Below are positions 51,361 to 60,805 of a stretch of 64,000 nucleotides of DNA, one piece after another. The notes under the pieces were generated by a model that was given only the letters and a program-made list of their open reading frames with translations, searched no databases and had not been told where the DNA came from. The position numbers and the translations under genes were made by a program. This stretch comes from an uncultured Roseburia sp. (lineage in GTDB: Bacteria > Bacillota_A > Clostridia > Lachnospirales > Lachnospiraceae), in NCBI GenBank assembly GCA_900557275.1, contig USRX01000007.1:34476-98475 (forward strand). The letters run 5' to 3'. Position 1 is the first letter of the stretch. The number at the start of each line of letters is the position of its first letter.

Positions 51361-52809
51361 TCATGATTGACGATAAAAAGCAGAGATGCATGCCGACAAA
51401 GCTTCCATATCTGCACGCCCCATCAGTTCCCGTACAGAATGCATGGAAAGCAGCGGAACACCAATATCCACTGTCGGAACCGGAAGAAAACTTGATGCAA
51501 TCGATCCCAGTGTGCTTCCCCCCGGCTGATCGGAACGGTTCACAAATTTCTGCCATCCAATATGATGGCTGTCACATATCTGTTGCAAAATGCCGATGGC
51601 AAAGCTGTCTGTTGCATACGACTGGGAGCATGCTTCCTTGATACAGAATCCTTTTCCCAGAACCGGTTGATTGGTCAGATCCATCTTACCCGCATAATTC
51701 GGATGAATGCCATGCGCCACATCGACAGATAAAAGCATCGCATCCTGACACAGTTCCTCTACGGACATTTCATGAGCAAAAAAGTCTGCTTTCTGTAATG
51801 CAGCACTGCTTCCGATCTTCTGCAGCACATGATACAAAAGCATGGAACCTGCTCCCTGTTTGGTACGACTGCCAATCTCCTCGTGGTCAAACAATGCCAT
51901 TAGCCGGATCCCCTTCAGATTATCTGATTGTTCTATCAACTCTGCATTCTGTTCTCCATCGTCACTGTCAATCTCATCAACACTTTTATTCGCAGAATAT
52001 CTGCCAGGCAATTTCCCGTTTGCAGAACCATCTTCGACTGTCTGTTTATTTACCTGTCGTGCTGCATCCAGAATGCCGTCCAGCAATGCCTGCACACTGG
52101 TCGTATTGTCCAAATGGCAGGCAGAGATCATATCCTCTTCTATGCCAATGATCTGTGGTTTTTCCGGGCTGTATAAATGCAGGTCAAAATCAAGAATATC
52201 CTCTTTGTCTACCTGAATTTCTTTTGCAAGATATGTCAGAAATGCTTCTTTATCTACATCTTCTCCCGCTAATCCTGCCACCGGAAGCAGTTCTGTCTGT
52301 CGGTTCAATGCAACACCTTTGTTCACTTCCCGGTTCATATGGATTGCCAGATTTGGAATAATGCAAAACGGCTTTTTCAAATCCACCAACCGAACATGCG
52401 GATGCCATACATCATCCGAACGAAGCACCACCTGACCGGCAGCGCTCAACGGCCGGTCCAGCCATGTATTGAGAATCGGTCCGCCATATACTTCTACATT
52501 TAACTTCTGGTAACCACAGGCGCTGATATCCGGATTGTTTTTAATGGAAAATCCCGGATAATCCGTGTGAGCAGCTCCCATACGCAGCTTCTTTGCCCCA
52601 CTCCAATGCTGTCCGATGACAAACGCAAACAATGTCGTGCCACCACTTTTCAGATAATATGCACCATTTGGATGCAGTTCCCAGCTTCCTTCCCCGGAAA
52701 GTTCCTGAAATCCGGCTTTCTGTAATCTTTTTTCTGTTTCTTCTACTGTATGATATGCTGATACAGATCTTTCCAGTAACTGCATCAGTTGAGATTCCTG
52801 TATATACAT
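51361..52809 (-). CDS. M18-family aminopeptidase
   Basis: A 482-residue metallo-aminopeptidase with the M18 blocks MGAAHTDYPGFSIKNNPDIS (metal His), GGPILNTWLDRPLSAAGQVV, ACHLDNTTSVQALLD, MALFDHEEIGSRTKQGAGSM (catalytic Glu and metal Glu) and PGGSTLGSIASS. I chose ATG 52809, with GGAGTTTAAC before it. An ATG 12 bp earlier also has a possible site. An insert of about 35 residues, rich in Asp, Ser and Asn, separates the CHLDN and FDHEE blocks and looks disordered. It trims N-terminal residues of cytosolic peptides. Confidence 0.92.
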   Translation of the reverse strand: MYIQESQLMQLLERSVSAYHTVEETEKRLQKAGFQELSGEGSWELHPNGAYYLKSGGTTLFAFVIGQHWSGAKKLRMGAAHTDYPGFSIKNNPDISACGYQKLNVEVYGGPILNTWLDRPLSAAGQVVLRSDDVWHPHVRLVDLKKPFCIIPNLAIHMNREVNKGVALNRQTELLPVAGLAGEDVDKEAFLTYLAKEIQVDKEDILDFDLHLYSPEKPQIIGIEEDMISACHLDNTTSVQALLDGILDAARQVNKQTVEDGSANGKLPGRYSANKSVDEIDSDDGEQNAELIEQSDNLKGIRLMALFDHEEIGSRTKQGAGSMLLYHVLQKIGSSAALQKADFFAHEMSVEELCQDAMLLSVDVAHGIHPNYAGKMDLTNQPVLGKGFCIKEACSQSYATDSFAIGILQQICDSHHIGWQKFVNRSDQPGGSTLGSIASSFLPVPTVDIGVPLLSMHSVRELMGRADMEALSACISAFYRQS

Positions 52810-53081
52810 GTTAAACTCCATTCCACTGTCCCTGTATAAAATCGGATAGTTCACATCTTTATCAGTGTAACACATTCTCGTGCATTCTCAAAATAGTTTT
52901 TGTATGGTATACTTTAAATATTGATTTATCGGTACGCAAATAAAATTGTCAGATGGCTTACGGAAGGTGGTAAAGGTCGGAACATTTTCCATAAGCAGTT
53001 TTTCTTATTTTTCAATATTGCATCTGCACATTGGAATTATTTGGATATCTAAATTATATTTTAGGGGAAAGGATCCTATTT

Positions 53082-53585
53082 ATGACAGCACTTGAAATCA
53101 GCGAAATCAAACATTTTATGGCACAGTTTCTTGGCGGCACTCTTTTCGATCATTTTCTGCTGTCAGAGGCAACCATACATACATTTTCAGCCTACCATAT
53201 CGATGGCAGGCTGTTAAAAGACTTTTATTCTTCGGAAGAGTTAGAAGCACATGGACTGACGGATCTTCCCTGCATTCCGTTTTCCCTTGTACGGGAGACA
53301 TGTTTTTCTATGATGAAAGGGCGCAATGTCCCTCTGTATTTTCAGTTTGTATTCCAGCTTTCCCCAGAAAATATGCAGCGTACACTGGCTCAATGTGACA
53401 GTTCTTTTACACCTTCTGATATTTCAGCCATGTTCATCAACCTGACCTTTAAAGATGGAAAACTGACCGCCACTACCGGCATTTCCTACCGCATTTTTTC
53501 TCTGGACAAATCGCTGGAACAGGCATGGGATAAACTGGTAGAAAAGTTTTTCCGAAAACATGATATCGAGACAACTTTGTTATAG
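53082..53585 (+). CDS. DUF5721-type hypothetical protein
   Basis: A 167-residue protein, MTALEISEIKHFMAQFLGGT at the start. It contains DHFLLSEATIHTFSAYHIDG and LTFKDGKLTATTGISYRIFS. This pattern matches the DUF5721 family, found mainly in Lachnospiraceae, with no known function. GGGGAAAGGATCC precedes ATG 53082. A possible -10 box TATACT, with extended TGG, lies at 52906-52911. It is monocistronic. Confidence 0.75.
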   Translation: MTALEISEIKHFMAQFLGGTLFDHFLLSEATIHTFSAYHIDGRLLKDFYSSEELEAHGLTDLPCIPFSLVRETCFSMMKGRNVPLYFQFVFQLSPENMQRTLAQCDSSFTPSDISAMFINLTFKDGKLTATTGISYRIFSLDKSLEQAWDKLVEKFFRKHDIETTLL

Positions 53586-53610
53586 TATCTACATATACTA
53601 TCCTTTTCCC

Positions 53611-53634
53611 GGATAGCATTCAAATCTTCTATCC
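53611..53634. terminator. Short hairpin between convergent genes
   Basis: GGATAG and CTATCC form a 6-bp stem with a 12-nt loop between the plus-strand gene ending at 53585 and the minus-strand gene ending at 53635. Confidence 0.4.
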
Positions 53635-54042
53635 TTATCGGTTCCACCAGATATCCTGATGCTGCAACAGATCAGCTATCTCTGCAACTTTTGGATTTCC
53701 ATCTGCATTCTGCGCAGTGATAGACACTCCGCCACAAGTACACCAGCCAATATACACGGCGCGGCCATCAATATAAAATGTACGGTTATTATCATCATAT
53801 TCATTTACCTGTTCTGCCCTTTCTGTTTCCGTTTCTTTTTCGAATTTTTGATTTCCTTTGTAGATCAGCTGCATAAGATTATACAAAAAAGATCGTTTCA
53901 GGGGCTGACGTTCGGACATCCTCTCTCGATAATTATTTTGTAACAGAATGATCAACCGATAAAAATCACGTTGTTCCAGCCGTTCATTCTGATAAGAATT
54001 TAATCCATTATCTGTTACAAACATTTTCCATGCTTTTTCCAT
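53635..54042 (-). CDS. Hypothetical protein, 135 residues
   Basis: MEKAWKMFVTDNGLNSYQNE starts a mostly helical protein (1-85) followed by a short beta section NNRTFYIDGRAVYIGWCTCG and GVSITAQNADGNPKV. I recognise no family. A CTC motif may bind a metal, but only two Cys are present. AGGAGGGGTTGAC lies before ATG, so it is a real gene. It is monocistronic between convergent and same-strand neighbours. Confidence 0.6.
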   Translation of the reverse strand: MEKAWKMFVTDNGLNSYQNERLEQRDFYRLIILLQNNYRERMSERQPLKRSFLYNLMQLIYKGNQKFEKETETERAEQVNEYDDNNRTFYIDGRAVYIGWCTCGGVSITAQNADGNPKVAEIADLLQHQDIWWNR

Positions 54043-54212
54043 GTCAACCCCTCCTGTTTTCTCTATAAATCCGTTTTTCTTTTGATTAATATAAATCCCA
54101 TACTTAAATTAAACACTATTTTTTATTATTGTATTCTGTCCATCTGAAAAAACAGCGTCTAAATATTTAAGGTTTTCTTAAATACATGTTATAATGCCTG
54201 AATTATTACTTT

Positions 54213-55898
54213 TCATATATCCCGCAGCTGGTTTAGCGCTTCATACACATCCAGTGCTCCATAGCCCCATTCCCGGTTCGGATAGCTACGCTCTGCATTT
54301 CGCCGAGCACCCCGGATCAGTATGGCGCCGATCTGTGCAGAATTTAGTGTGATATTGTTGCGCTGCACAATCCCCCATTGCAGTAGCTGAGTGCATGCCC
54401 CGGCAGTAATAGCAGCAGATACACTTGTGCCGGTTCTGGTGGTATACCCGCCTGCCGGCAACGGTCCCTTCACATCCACACCGGGCGCCGCAAGATCCGG
54501 CTTGATTGCCTGATCGGCACTGTATCCTCTGCCGGAATCCGGATACAGGATGCTGTTGGAAGCATGATAGGCTCCTACAGAAACCGCAGATGGAGTATAA
54601 GACGGCACTGTAGCGGTCACATCTGGGTTCGACCGCAGAAAAAATACATTCCCCGTAAGGAATGCCTGCACCGGAAGCCAGATATGGTATTCGCCCCGGA
54701 TAACTCGTCTTGCTGTGACCCGCAGCGTCCAGATCCCCTGCAACGGCTGCTGAAACCGGATAAAGATCATCTGACTGGCACTGCTGCCCTGCACCACTGC
54801 ATAAGAAATCATCACACGAGTATTTTCAAAGTAGAAGAGATGTTCCCCCGACTGCGCGCCTACACCGGTAACCGGCTGATACAATTCTCCCGTTGGTGAA
54901 AGAATACCCACCTGATAGAGTTCGGAAGCCGCCGCCCAGAGTTCCATTGTAAACCCTTCCACGCCTTTTCCTACGGAGATTTCCACATTGTCCACACTTC
55001 CCTGACTCATATTTTGCCCATAGTAATGATGACGCATATTAGCTTCATTTCCTACTGCGATCGTAATCGCCCGTCCCCTTCTCGCACCGATTCCATTCAG
55101 ATACACAGACAGGGGGCTGTTACCAGTGTGGCTTCCCATATTTGTTCCCATGGCAATGCAGATGACCAGTGGCATGCCCTTCTGCTCTGCAAACTGATGC
55201 AGAAAAGATACTCCTGCCAGAATATCATTTTCCTGATAACAGACTGCATTCTCCGTAATGCAATAGTAGGAACGGATATTCTGCTTTGCCTCTTTGCATT
55301 TCACTACAACAATGGTTGCCTCCGGCACAGCACCGATATAATTTGCCCCGGGATCCTCCCCACCTGCTGCAATGCCTGCTAAAAATGTACCATGTCCGTT
55401 CCTGTCTTCTGTTGGAACCAGACGCAGCGGTTCTTCACTGCGAAGCGCCGCATCGAGTTCATCCTGTTCAAACAACGTGCCATACAGAAATCCTTCCGGA
55501 TGTCGTCCCCCAGCTAATGTCTGATCCCAGATTGCCGCAATCCTGGTACTGCCATCGTTGTTTCTGAACAGAGGATTCTGGTAAGCAATCCCGGTATCCA
55601 CAAACCCAACCATGACACCCTGCCCTTTCAGATTCAGCGTAGGCTGATTTTGCAGAATCAGAATATTGCTGACATCCAGCGCTGAAATATCTGTCAGGGA
55701 AAAACAGTTTGGAATTGATGTATAAGTGTATTCCTGCACATCCAGAGCTGGCATCCCTATTCCATAGTAATATCCCACATCCAAAATTTCACTGATCCGC
55801 TGCATACACTCCGGAATCAAAAAATTTTCCACCCGGTTATAATCAATCAGAAGATCATAATATTCTTCTGCATATACCTTTTCTTCACATTCAGACAT
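54213..55898 (-). CDS. S8 (subtilisin) family peptidase, CspC-like layout
   Basis: A 561-residue serine protease with triad Asp101 (VGFVDTGI), His169 (DRNGHGTFLAGIAAG) and Ser492 (RTGTSVSAAITAG), and oxyanion Asn284 (AVGNEAN). A beta-rich insert of about 110 residues lies between the oxyanion and Ser blocks (about 310-425). There is no signal peptide or membrane helix. The layout resembles the Csp proteases of clostridia that take part in spore germination, but all catalytic residues are present here. The ATG abuts the T-run of the upstream hairpin and AGG in the hairpin arm is the only ribosome site. Confidence 0.88.
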   Translation of the reverse strand: MSECEEKVYAEEYYDLLIDYNRVENFLIPECMQRISEILDVGYYYGIGMPALDVQEYTYTSIPNCFSLTDISALDVSNILILQNQPTLNLKGQGVMVGFVDTGIAYQNPLFRNNDGSTRIAAIWDQTLAGGRHPEGFLYGTLFEQDELDAALRSEEPLRLVPTEDRNGHGTFLAGIAAGGEDPGANYIGAVPEATIVVVKCKEAKQNIRSYYCITENAVCYQENDILAGVSFLHQFAEQKGMPLVICIAMGTNMGSHTGNSPLSVYLNGIGARRGRAITIAVGNEANMRHHYYGQNMSQGSVDNVEISVGKGVEGFTMELWAAASELYQVGILSPTGELYQPVTGVGAQSGEHLFYFENTRVMISYAVVQGSSASQMIFIRFQQPLQGIWTLRVTARRVIRGEYHIWLPVQAFLTGNVFFLRSNPDVTATVPSYTPSAVSVGAYHASNSILYPDSGRGYSADQAIKPDLAAPGVDVKGPLPAGGYTTRTGTSVSAAITAGACTQLLQWGIVQRNNITLNSAQIGAILIRGARRNAERSYPNREWGYGALDVYEALNQLRDI

Positions 55899-55901
55899 AA
55901 A

Positions 55902-55942
55902 AAACCTGCATATAACGAATTATTATCATTCTATGCAGGTTT
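55902..55942 (-). terminator. Terminator overlapping the protease gene's ribosome site
   Basis: AAACCTGCATA and TATGCAGGTTT form a perfect 11-bp stem, followed on the minus strand by TTTTTT. It ends the lipoprotein gene at 55963. Its 3' arm carries the AGG that lies 6 bp before the protease ATG. Confidence 0.8.
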
Positions 55943-55962
55943 CTATTACATTATTCTTATTT

Positions 55963-56715
55963 TTATGGTCTGTAAGCTTTATTAATTACCGTAACTTCGC
56001 CATTTTTTACAGTTGCCGTCGTATCGGCTGCGCTGAATGTGGTCTGGTATTCTTCAGCGATCTCTTTAAAATCTTCCTGAGTTGCAGTCCGTCCTTTTTC
56101 GTTCAGATTAGACTGATCCTTGTAAATAAAATTGACAGAAAGCGGAAGATCTGTCGCTCCGACAGAGATATAGTTTAACGAATCACTGGCTCCCAGTTCA
56201 TAATAACTGTTTCCGTCCGAATTTTTTACCAGACTGTACTCTACGCCCTCTTTATCCGTTATTGTATAAGATCCATCTGAATCTTTCTCCATGGATGATA
56301 CGACAACAGTCTCTCCGTCGAATATCAGAATGTCGCCTTTTTCCAGTGACTGAACTTCTTTTGCGTCAAACTGTTCCTGTTCATATACGGTCAGATGAAC
56401 GGTTACGCCATCCTCATCCTGTTTGATATCGGACGTGGAAAATGATACCTGATAATCTCCTGACAGCTCACGCAGATCTGTTGTAGTGGCCATCGGTTCT
56501 ACAACCTTGCCTGTTTTATGAGATGCATCCTCTTTCTCTCCCTCGGAAGAAGCACTGCTGCCATCTACTGTTTTATCGTTTGTTTTCTTGTCCTGTGTAT
56601 TCTGTTCTGTAGAAGAGGATGATCCTGTCTCTGGCTGTGTGCCTCCCTCTGTTCCACATGCTGAAAGCATCAGCGCTGCTGCTGCCAGAATACCGATTAC
56701 AAGTTTTTTCTTCAT
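55963..56715 (-). CDS. Lipoprotein, hypothetical
   Basis: A 250-residue lipoprotein (lipobox ALMLSACGTE) with a Ser/Thr/Glu/Lys-rich linker to about residue 75, then a beta-rich part: LSGDYQVSFSTSDIKQDEDG, LEKGDILIFDGETVVVSS and LGASDSLNYISVGATDLPLS. I do not recognise the domain. It lies 17 bp after the ClpX-like gene and ends at the hairpin at 55902, so it closes that transcript. Surface location is certain from the lipobox, function is not. Confidence 0.7.
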   Translation of the reverse strand: MKKKLVIGILAAAALMLSACGTEGGTQPETGSSSSTEQNTQDKKTNDKTVDGSSASSEGEKEDASHKTGKVVEPMATTTDLRELSGDYQVSFSTSDIKQDEDGVTVHLTVYEQEQFDAKEVQSLEKGDILIFDGETVVVSSMEKDSDGSYTITDKEGVEYSLVKNSDGNSYYELGASDSLNYISVGATDLPLSVNFIYKDQSNLNEKGRTATQEDFKEIAEEYQTTFSAADTTATVKNGEVTVINKAYRP

Positions 56716-56732
56716 TGTTCTCCATATCCTTT

Positions 56733-58442
56733 CTACTCATTCAACGGGAGTTCCGGGCACCCCCGCATGGTAATTACCGGTCCGCCTTTGCGCTCAATAT
56801 AATCTTCTGTGATGAGTACCGTTCCGATATTTTCATCTTTCGGGATTTCATACATGATATCAAGCATATATTCTTCGATAATAGAACGAAGGGCTCTGGC
56901 TCCAACTTTTTTCTCTTTTGCTTTTTTCGCAATGGCACGAAGAGCTTTCTCGTCGAATTCCAGTTTGACTTCATCCAGCGCCAGAAGCTTCTGATACTGT
57001 TTGATAATAGCATTTTTCGGCTCTTTTAAGATCTCCATGAGCATATCTTCTGTCAGTGACTCCAGAGAGAACAGAATCGGCAGTCGTCCGATAAACTCCG
57101 GTATCATACCGAATTTACGCACATCTTCGGTAGTCACTTTCATTAGGATATTTTCATCTTCGTCATATTTATCTTTCAGATCTGACTGGAATCCCATAGT
57201 GGAATGTTTAGTCAGACGCTCTTTGATGATTTCTTCCAGTCCCGGAAACGCGCCGCCACAGATAAACAAAATATTTGTTGTATCAATGGTTGTCATCGGA
57301 ACCATGGCATTCTTACTGCTTGCGCCCACCGGTACTTCTACCTCTGCACCTTCTAAGAGTTTCAGCATTCCCTGCTGTACGGATTCACCGCTGACATCTC
57401 TCTGGTTGGCATTTTTCTTTTTGGCAAGCTTATCAATCTCATCGATATATACGATTCCTCGTTCTGCCTTTTCCACATCATTGTCTGCAGCTGCAAGAAG
57501 CTTGGAAAGCACGCTCTCGATATCATCGCCGATATAGCCTGCCTCTGTCAGGGATGTGGCATCTGCGATTGCAAGCGGCACATCCAGAAGTCTGGCAAGT
57601 GTCTTTACCAGATATGTTTTACCGGAACCTGTCGGTCCGATCATAAGCATATTGGATTTTTCGATTTCAATGCCATCATCATAATTGCTGGCAACACGTT
57701 TATAATGGTTGTATACGGCAACGGACATGACTTTCTTAGCATGCTGCTGACCGATGACATATTCATCCAGACTGGCTTTGATTTTGTGCGGCGCCGGAAT
57801 TTTCTTGATATCCAATACCGGTTCTTTTTTTTCACCTTTCTTTTTCTTCTTCACACGCTGTGGATTTCCACCCATCATATTCTGGAAATCCGCCATATTC
57901 ACAAGACTGATGTGCGGCATTTTACCGGAACCAAACAGATCTCCAATATTGATGCTTCCCCCGTTTCCGTTATTATTTCCGTCATTCACATCTGCGTTCT
58001 GGTCTGCACTCTGGTTATTCTCTTCGGAAGAATTACCGTCTGCATTTCCGTTTGAAGCGCCATTTTCCGAATTTCCATTTTCTAAATTCCCGTTTACCGG
58101 CTGAAAAAACATGGATGGATCCAGATTCATGGAAAATCCCGGTATGCCTCCCATTCCCGGAAATGCGCCCATATTTCCCATACTATCAAAAGTCTTCTGC
58201 ATACAATCTACACAGATTGATATGTTGTTTGGGATATGAATCATCTTTCCCGCAACGCTCTCCGGTCGATGACAAAGATAACAGATATCCTCATAGTCAT
58301 CCTTATGATCGGTATATGTGGTGTTTTCATTTACATGATCATTCGTTGGATGTATTTCAGATGTTTCCACATTCTGATCCCGTTTCTCATCTTCGGGAAT
58401 CTCTTCTCTGAAATCTCCATCAATGAAATCTTTATCTGACAT
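56733..58442 (-). CDS. ClpX-like AAA+ ATPase with Asn-rich linker
   Basis: A 569-residue ClpX homologue (usual length about 420). It has a zinc-binding domain with Cys54, Cys57, Cys77 and Cys80 (CYLCHRPESVAGKM, SICVDC) and a 40-residue Asn/Gly-rich linker (about 117-163). The AAA+ core has Walker A GPTGSGKTYLV (269-279), pore loop EAGYIGDDIES, Walker B GIVYIDEIDKLA, a ClpP-contact-like STMGFQSD, and EFIGRLP. About 50 acidic residues precede the zinc domain. It may unfold a special set of substrates for ClpP. The linker and N-terminal extension are unusual. Confidence 0.88.
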   Translation of the reverse strand: MSDKDFIDGDFREEIPEDEKRDQNVETSEIHPTNDHVNENTTYTDHKDDYEDICYLCHRPESVAGKMIHIPNNISICVDCMQKTFDSMGNMGAFPGMGGIPGFSMNLDPSMFFQPVNGNLENGNSENGASNGNADGNSSEENNQSADQNADVNDGNNNGNGGSINIGDLFGSGKMPHISLVNMADFQNMMGGNPQRVKKKKKGEKKEPVLDIKKIPAPHKIKASLDEYVIGQQHAKKVMSVAVYNHYKRVASNYDDGIEIEKSNMLMIGPTGSGKTYLVKTLARLLDVPLAIADATSLTEAGYIGDDIESVLSKLLAAADNDVEKAERGIVYIDEIDKLAKKKNANQRDVSGESVQQGMLKLLEGAEVEVPVGASSKNAMVPMTTIDTTNILFICGGAFPGLEEIIKERLTKHSTMGFQSDLKDKYDEDENILMKVTTEDVRKFGMIPEFIGRLPILFSLESLTEDMLMEILKEPKNAIIKQYQKLLALDEVKLEFDEKALRAIAKKAKEKKVGARALRSIIEEYMLDIMYEIPKDENIGTVLITEDYIERKGGPVITMRGCPELPLNE

Positions 58443-58517
58443 TTTTACTCTACTTTCTACTGCAATATATTTATGGTTACTATCCTTACAGGCAGTAAGG
58501 AATTGTCCCGTTTGCTG

Positions 58518-59351
58518 CTATTGTATATTTAAGCCAAATTTTTCTCTTAACATATCCGTAAGTTCTTCTGGGGTCAATTCTTTTTCCTGCCGTATGCCAT
58601 CGTTCACTTCCCGATAGGTATGATTGGTCAGTGCGCGGTAACCATGCGCAGTCCGCAGGTTTACTACCCGGCGCTGACGGAACATGGAGTCATCGGACTG
58701 GGACAGATAATAGTTCAGAGAAGTAAAATCCATCTCATGGACTTCTGCTGTACAGAACATAACCTCCAGACGCTCTTTCCGGTCAAAAGGATCATCGTAA
58801 ATATCCCGATCCAATTGAACCCGGCGCATCGTTCCATACCATCCCGGCTCAATAGGACGGATGCAGAATTCTTCTCCCCGCATCTGCCGCCAGATATCCG
58901 GTGCATCTTTGACCCATCCATCGCCGGCAGGCAGTTCCATGGCAGCCGGCGGCATAGCGCCGCCAATACCGACTTCACAGAAATACTGTTTTCCATCCAG
59001 CGTCACGATATTTGCGCGATGGTCAAACAGGTTCTGTGACGAATCAGTCAGCCCAAACATGACCCGGCACAAACATGGTCTTGCATCAAATCCCATAGAC
59101 TGCAGCATATATCCAAACAGTCCATTCATCTCAAAGCAATATCCACCTCTGCGGTCTGTGACCATCTTCTGAAACAGATCCTCCGGTTTCAGTGAAATTG
59201 ATTTATGATACTCGTAGACATCCAGATTTTCAAAGGGAATCGCAGTCTGATGCGCATAGATCAGCTTATCCAGTGTTTCTTTTGTCAGATCTGCTTCCCC
59301 ATGAAAATGGATGCGCTCCATATAATCCTGAATCTGTTCTTTACAATACAT
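58518..59351 (-). CDS. Arylamine N-acetyltransferase with Cys-His-Glu triad
   Basis: A 277-residue NAT enzyme with catalytic Cys72 (DRRGGYCFEMNGLFGYM), His110 (LFDHRANIVTL) and, at the Asp position 15 residues later, Glu125 (YFCEVGIGG). The normal triad is Cys-His-Asp. PFENLDVYEYH and PGWYGTMRRVQ are other family blocks. It transfers acetyl from acetyl-CoA to aromatic amines or hydrazines. A Cys-His-Glu NAT of Bacillus cereus has been reported to be active. It lies 12 bp after gatB on the same strand. Confidence 0.9.
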   Translation of the reverse strand: MYCKEQIQDYMERIHFHGEADLTKETLDKLIYAHQTAIPFENLDVYEYHKSISLKPEDLFQKMVTDRRGGYCFEMNGLFGYMLQSMGFDARPCLCRVMFGLTDSSQNLFDHRANIVTLDGKQYFCEVGIGGAMPPAAMELPAGDGWVKDAPDIWRQMRGEEFCIRPIEPGWYGTMRRVQLDRDIYDDPFDRKERLEVMFCTAEVHEMDFTSLNYYLSQSDDSMFRQRRVVNLRTAHGYRALTNHTYREVNDGIRQEKELTPEELTDMLREKFGLNIQ

Positions 59352-59362
59352 TTTTATTTTAT

Positions 59363-60793
59363 TTACAGCAATTCCTTCAGGATCTGGTTTACCATACCCG
59401 GATTTGCTTTTCCTTTCATGGCTTTCATCGTCTGTCCAACCAGGAATCCGATGGCTTTTGTCTTACCATTGTGATAATCCTCTACTGACTGCGGATTATC
59501 CTGAATGATCTGCTGGATTGTCTCACGGAGCGCGCCTTCATCGTTTACCGTTTTCAGACCTTTTTCTTCTACATAAGCATCCGGATCAATATCATTTTTG
59601 AACACTTCTTCAAATACTTCTTTTGCTACAGTACTGTTAATGGTACCTGCATCTGCAAGCTCGATCAGTTTTGCAAGGTTTTCCGGAGAAAACGGAATCT
59701 CATCCGGCTCCATATCATGCTCTTTTAACAGACGCATGGTCTCTACCATCAGCCAGTTGGAAACTTTTTTCGGTTTGTTGCAGATAGCTGTGGTAGCCTC
59801 GAAGATATCAGCCATCTTCTTATAGCTTGTGATGATCTGCGCATCGTATTCCGGAATCTCATACTCCTCTTTGTATCTTGCCAGTTTCTCTGTACGGAAT
59901 TCCGGCTGTCTGGAACGGATTTCATCCAGCCACTCATCGCTGATTACGATTGGCACCAGATCCGGTTCCGGGAAGTAACGGTAATCCTGTGCATCCTCCT
60001 TGGAACGCATTGCATAAGAAGCACCCACATTATCATCCCAGCGGCGTGTCTCCTGAATAACCTCACGACCTTCTTCGATAAGGTCAATCTGACGGTTCAT
60101 CTCGCCCTCAATGGCATGTGCGATAGCTTTGAAGGAGTTCAGGTTTTTCATCTCTGTTCTCGTACCGAACTCAGTTGCTCCCACTTCTCTTACGGACAGG
60201 TTGACATCGGCACGCATGGAGCCTTCCTGCAGTTTACAGTCTGATGCACCCAGATACTGGATGATCATACGCAGTTTTTCCAGGTAAGCGATAACTTCCT
60301 CTGCGGAACGCATATCCGGCTCAGATACGATCTCGATCAGTGGTACACCGGAACGGTTGTAATCTACCAGTGAGCAGTTGTCCCACTCATCATGGATCAG
60401 TTTACCTGCATCCTCTTCCATATGGATCTCATGGATGCCGATATTTTTTGTTCCATTCTCTGTTTCAATCTCTACGTGGCCGTTTCTGCAGATTGGCAGA
60501 TACAGCTGAGAGATCTGATAGTTCTGTGGGTTATCCGGGTAAAAATAGTTTTTACGGTCAAATTTGCAATACTGGGTAATGGTACAATTGGTTGCAAGAC
60601 CGACTGCTGCCGCATATTCTACCACCTGTTTATTCAACACCGGCAGGGAACCCGGCATACCGGTACAAACCGGGCATGTATGTGTATTCGGCGCTCCGCC
60701 AAATGCGGTAGAGCATCCGCAGAAAATTTTTGTCTTTGTGGCCAGCTCTACATGTACTTCCAGGCCAATGACAGTTTCATACTGTTTACTCAT
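59363..60793 (-). CDS. gatB: Aspartyl/glutamyl-tRNA amidotransferase subunit B
   Basis: A 476-residue GatB: ETVIGLEVHVELATKTKIFC, the metal-binding Cys segment CGCSTAFGGAPNTHTCPVC, GMPGSLPVLN, RKNYFYPDNPQNYQISQ, GSMRADVNLSVRE and a YqeY-like tail ending GFLVGQTMKAMKGKANPGM. It binds tRNA and phosphorylates the misacylated residue, and the amide is then added with ammonia from GatA. Length is full. It lies 12 bp after gatA in the gatC-gatA-gatB operon. Confidence 0.97.
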   Translation of the reverse strand: MSKQYETVIGLEVHVELATKTKIFCGCSTAFGGAPNTHTCPVCTGMPGSLPVLNKQVVEYAAAVGLATNCTITQYCKFDRKNYFYPDNPQNYQISQLYLPICRNGHVEIETENGTKNIGIHEIHMEEDAGKLIHDEWDNCSLVDYNRSGVPLIEIVSEPDMRSAEEVIAYLEKLRMIIQYLGASDCKLQEGSMRADVNLSVREVGATEFGTRTEMKNLNSFKAIAHAIEGEMNRQIDLIEEGREVIQETRRWDDNVGASYAMRSKEDAQDYRYFPEPDLVPIVISDEWLDEIRSRQPEFRTEKLARYKEEYEIPEYDAQIITSYKKMADIFEATTAICNKPKKVSNWLMVETMRLLKEHDMEPDEIPFSPENLAKLIELADAGTINSTVAKEVFEEVFKNDIDPDAYVEEKGLKTVNDEGALRETIQQIIQDNPQSVEDYHNGKTKAIGFLVGQTMKAMKGKANPGMVNQILKELL

Positions 60794-60805
60794 GCTTGTA
60801 TCCTC

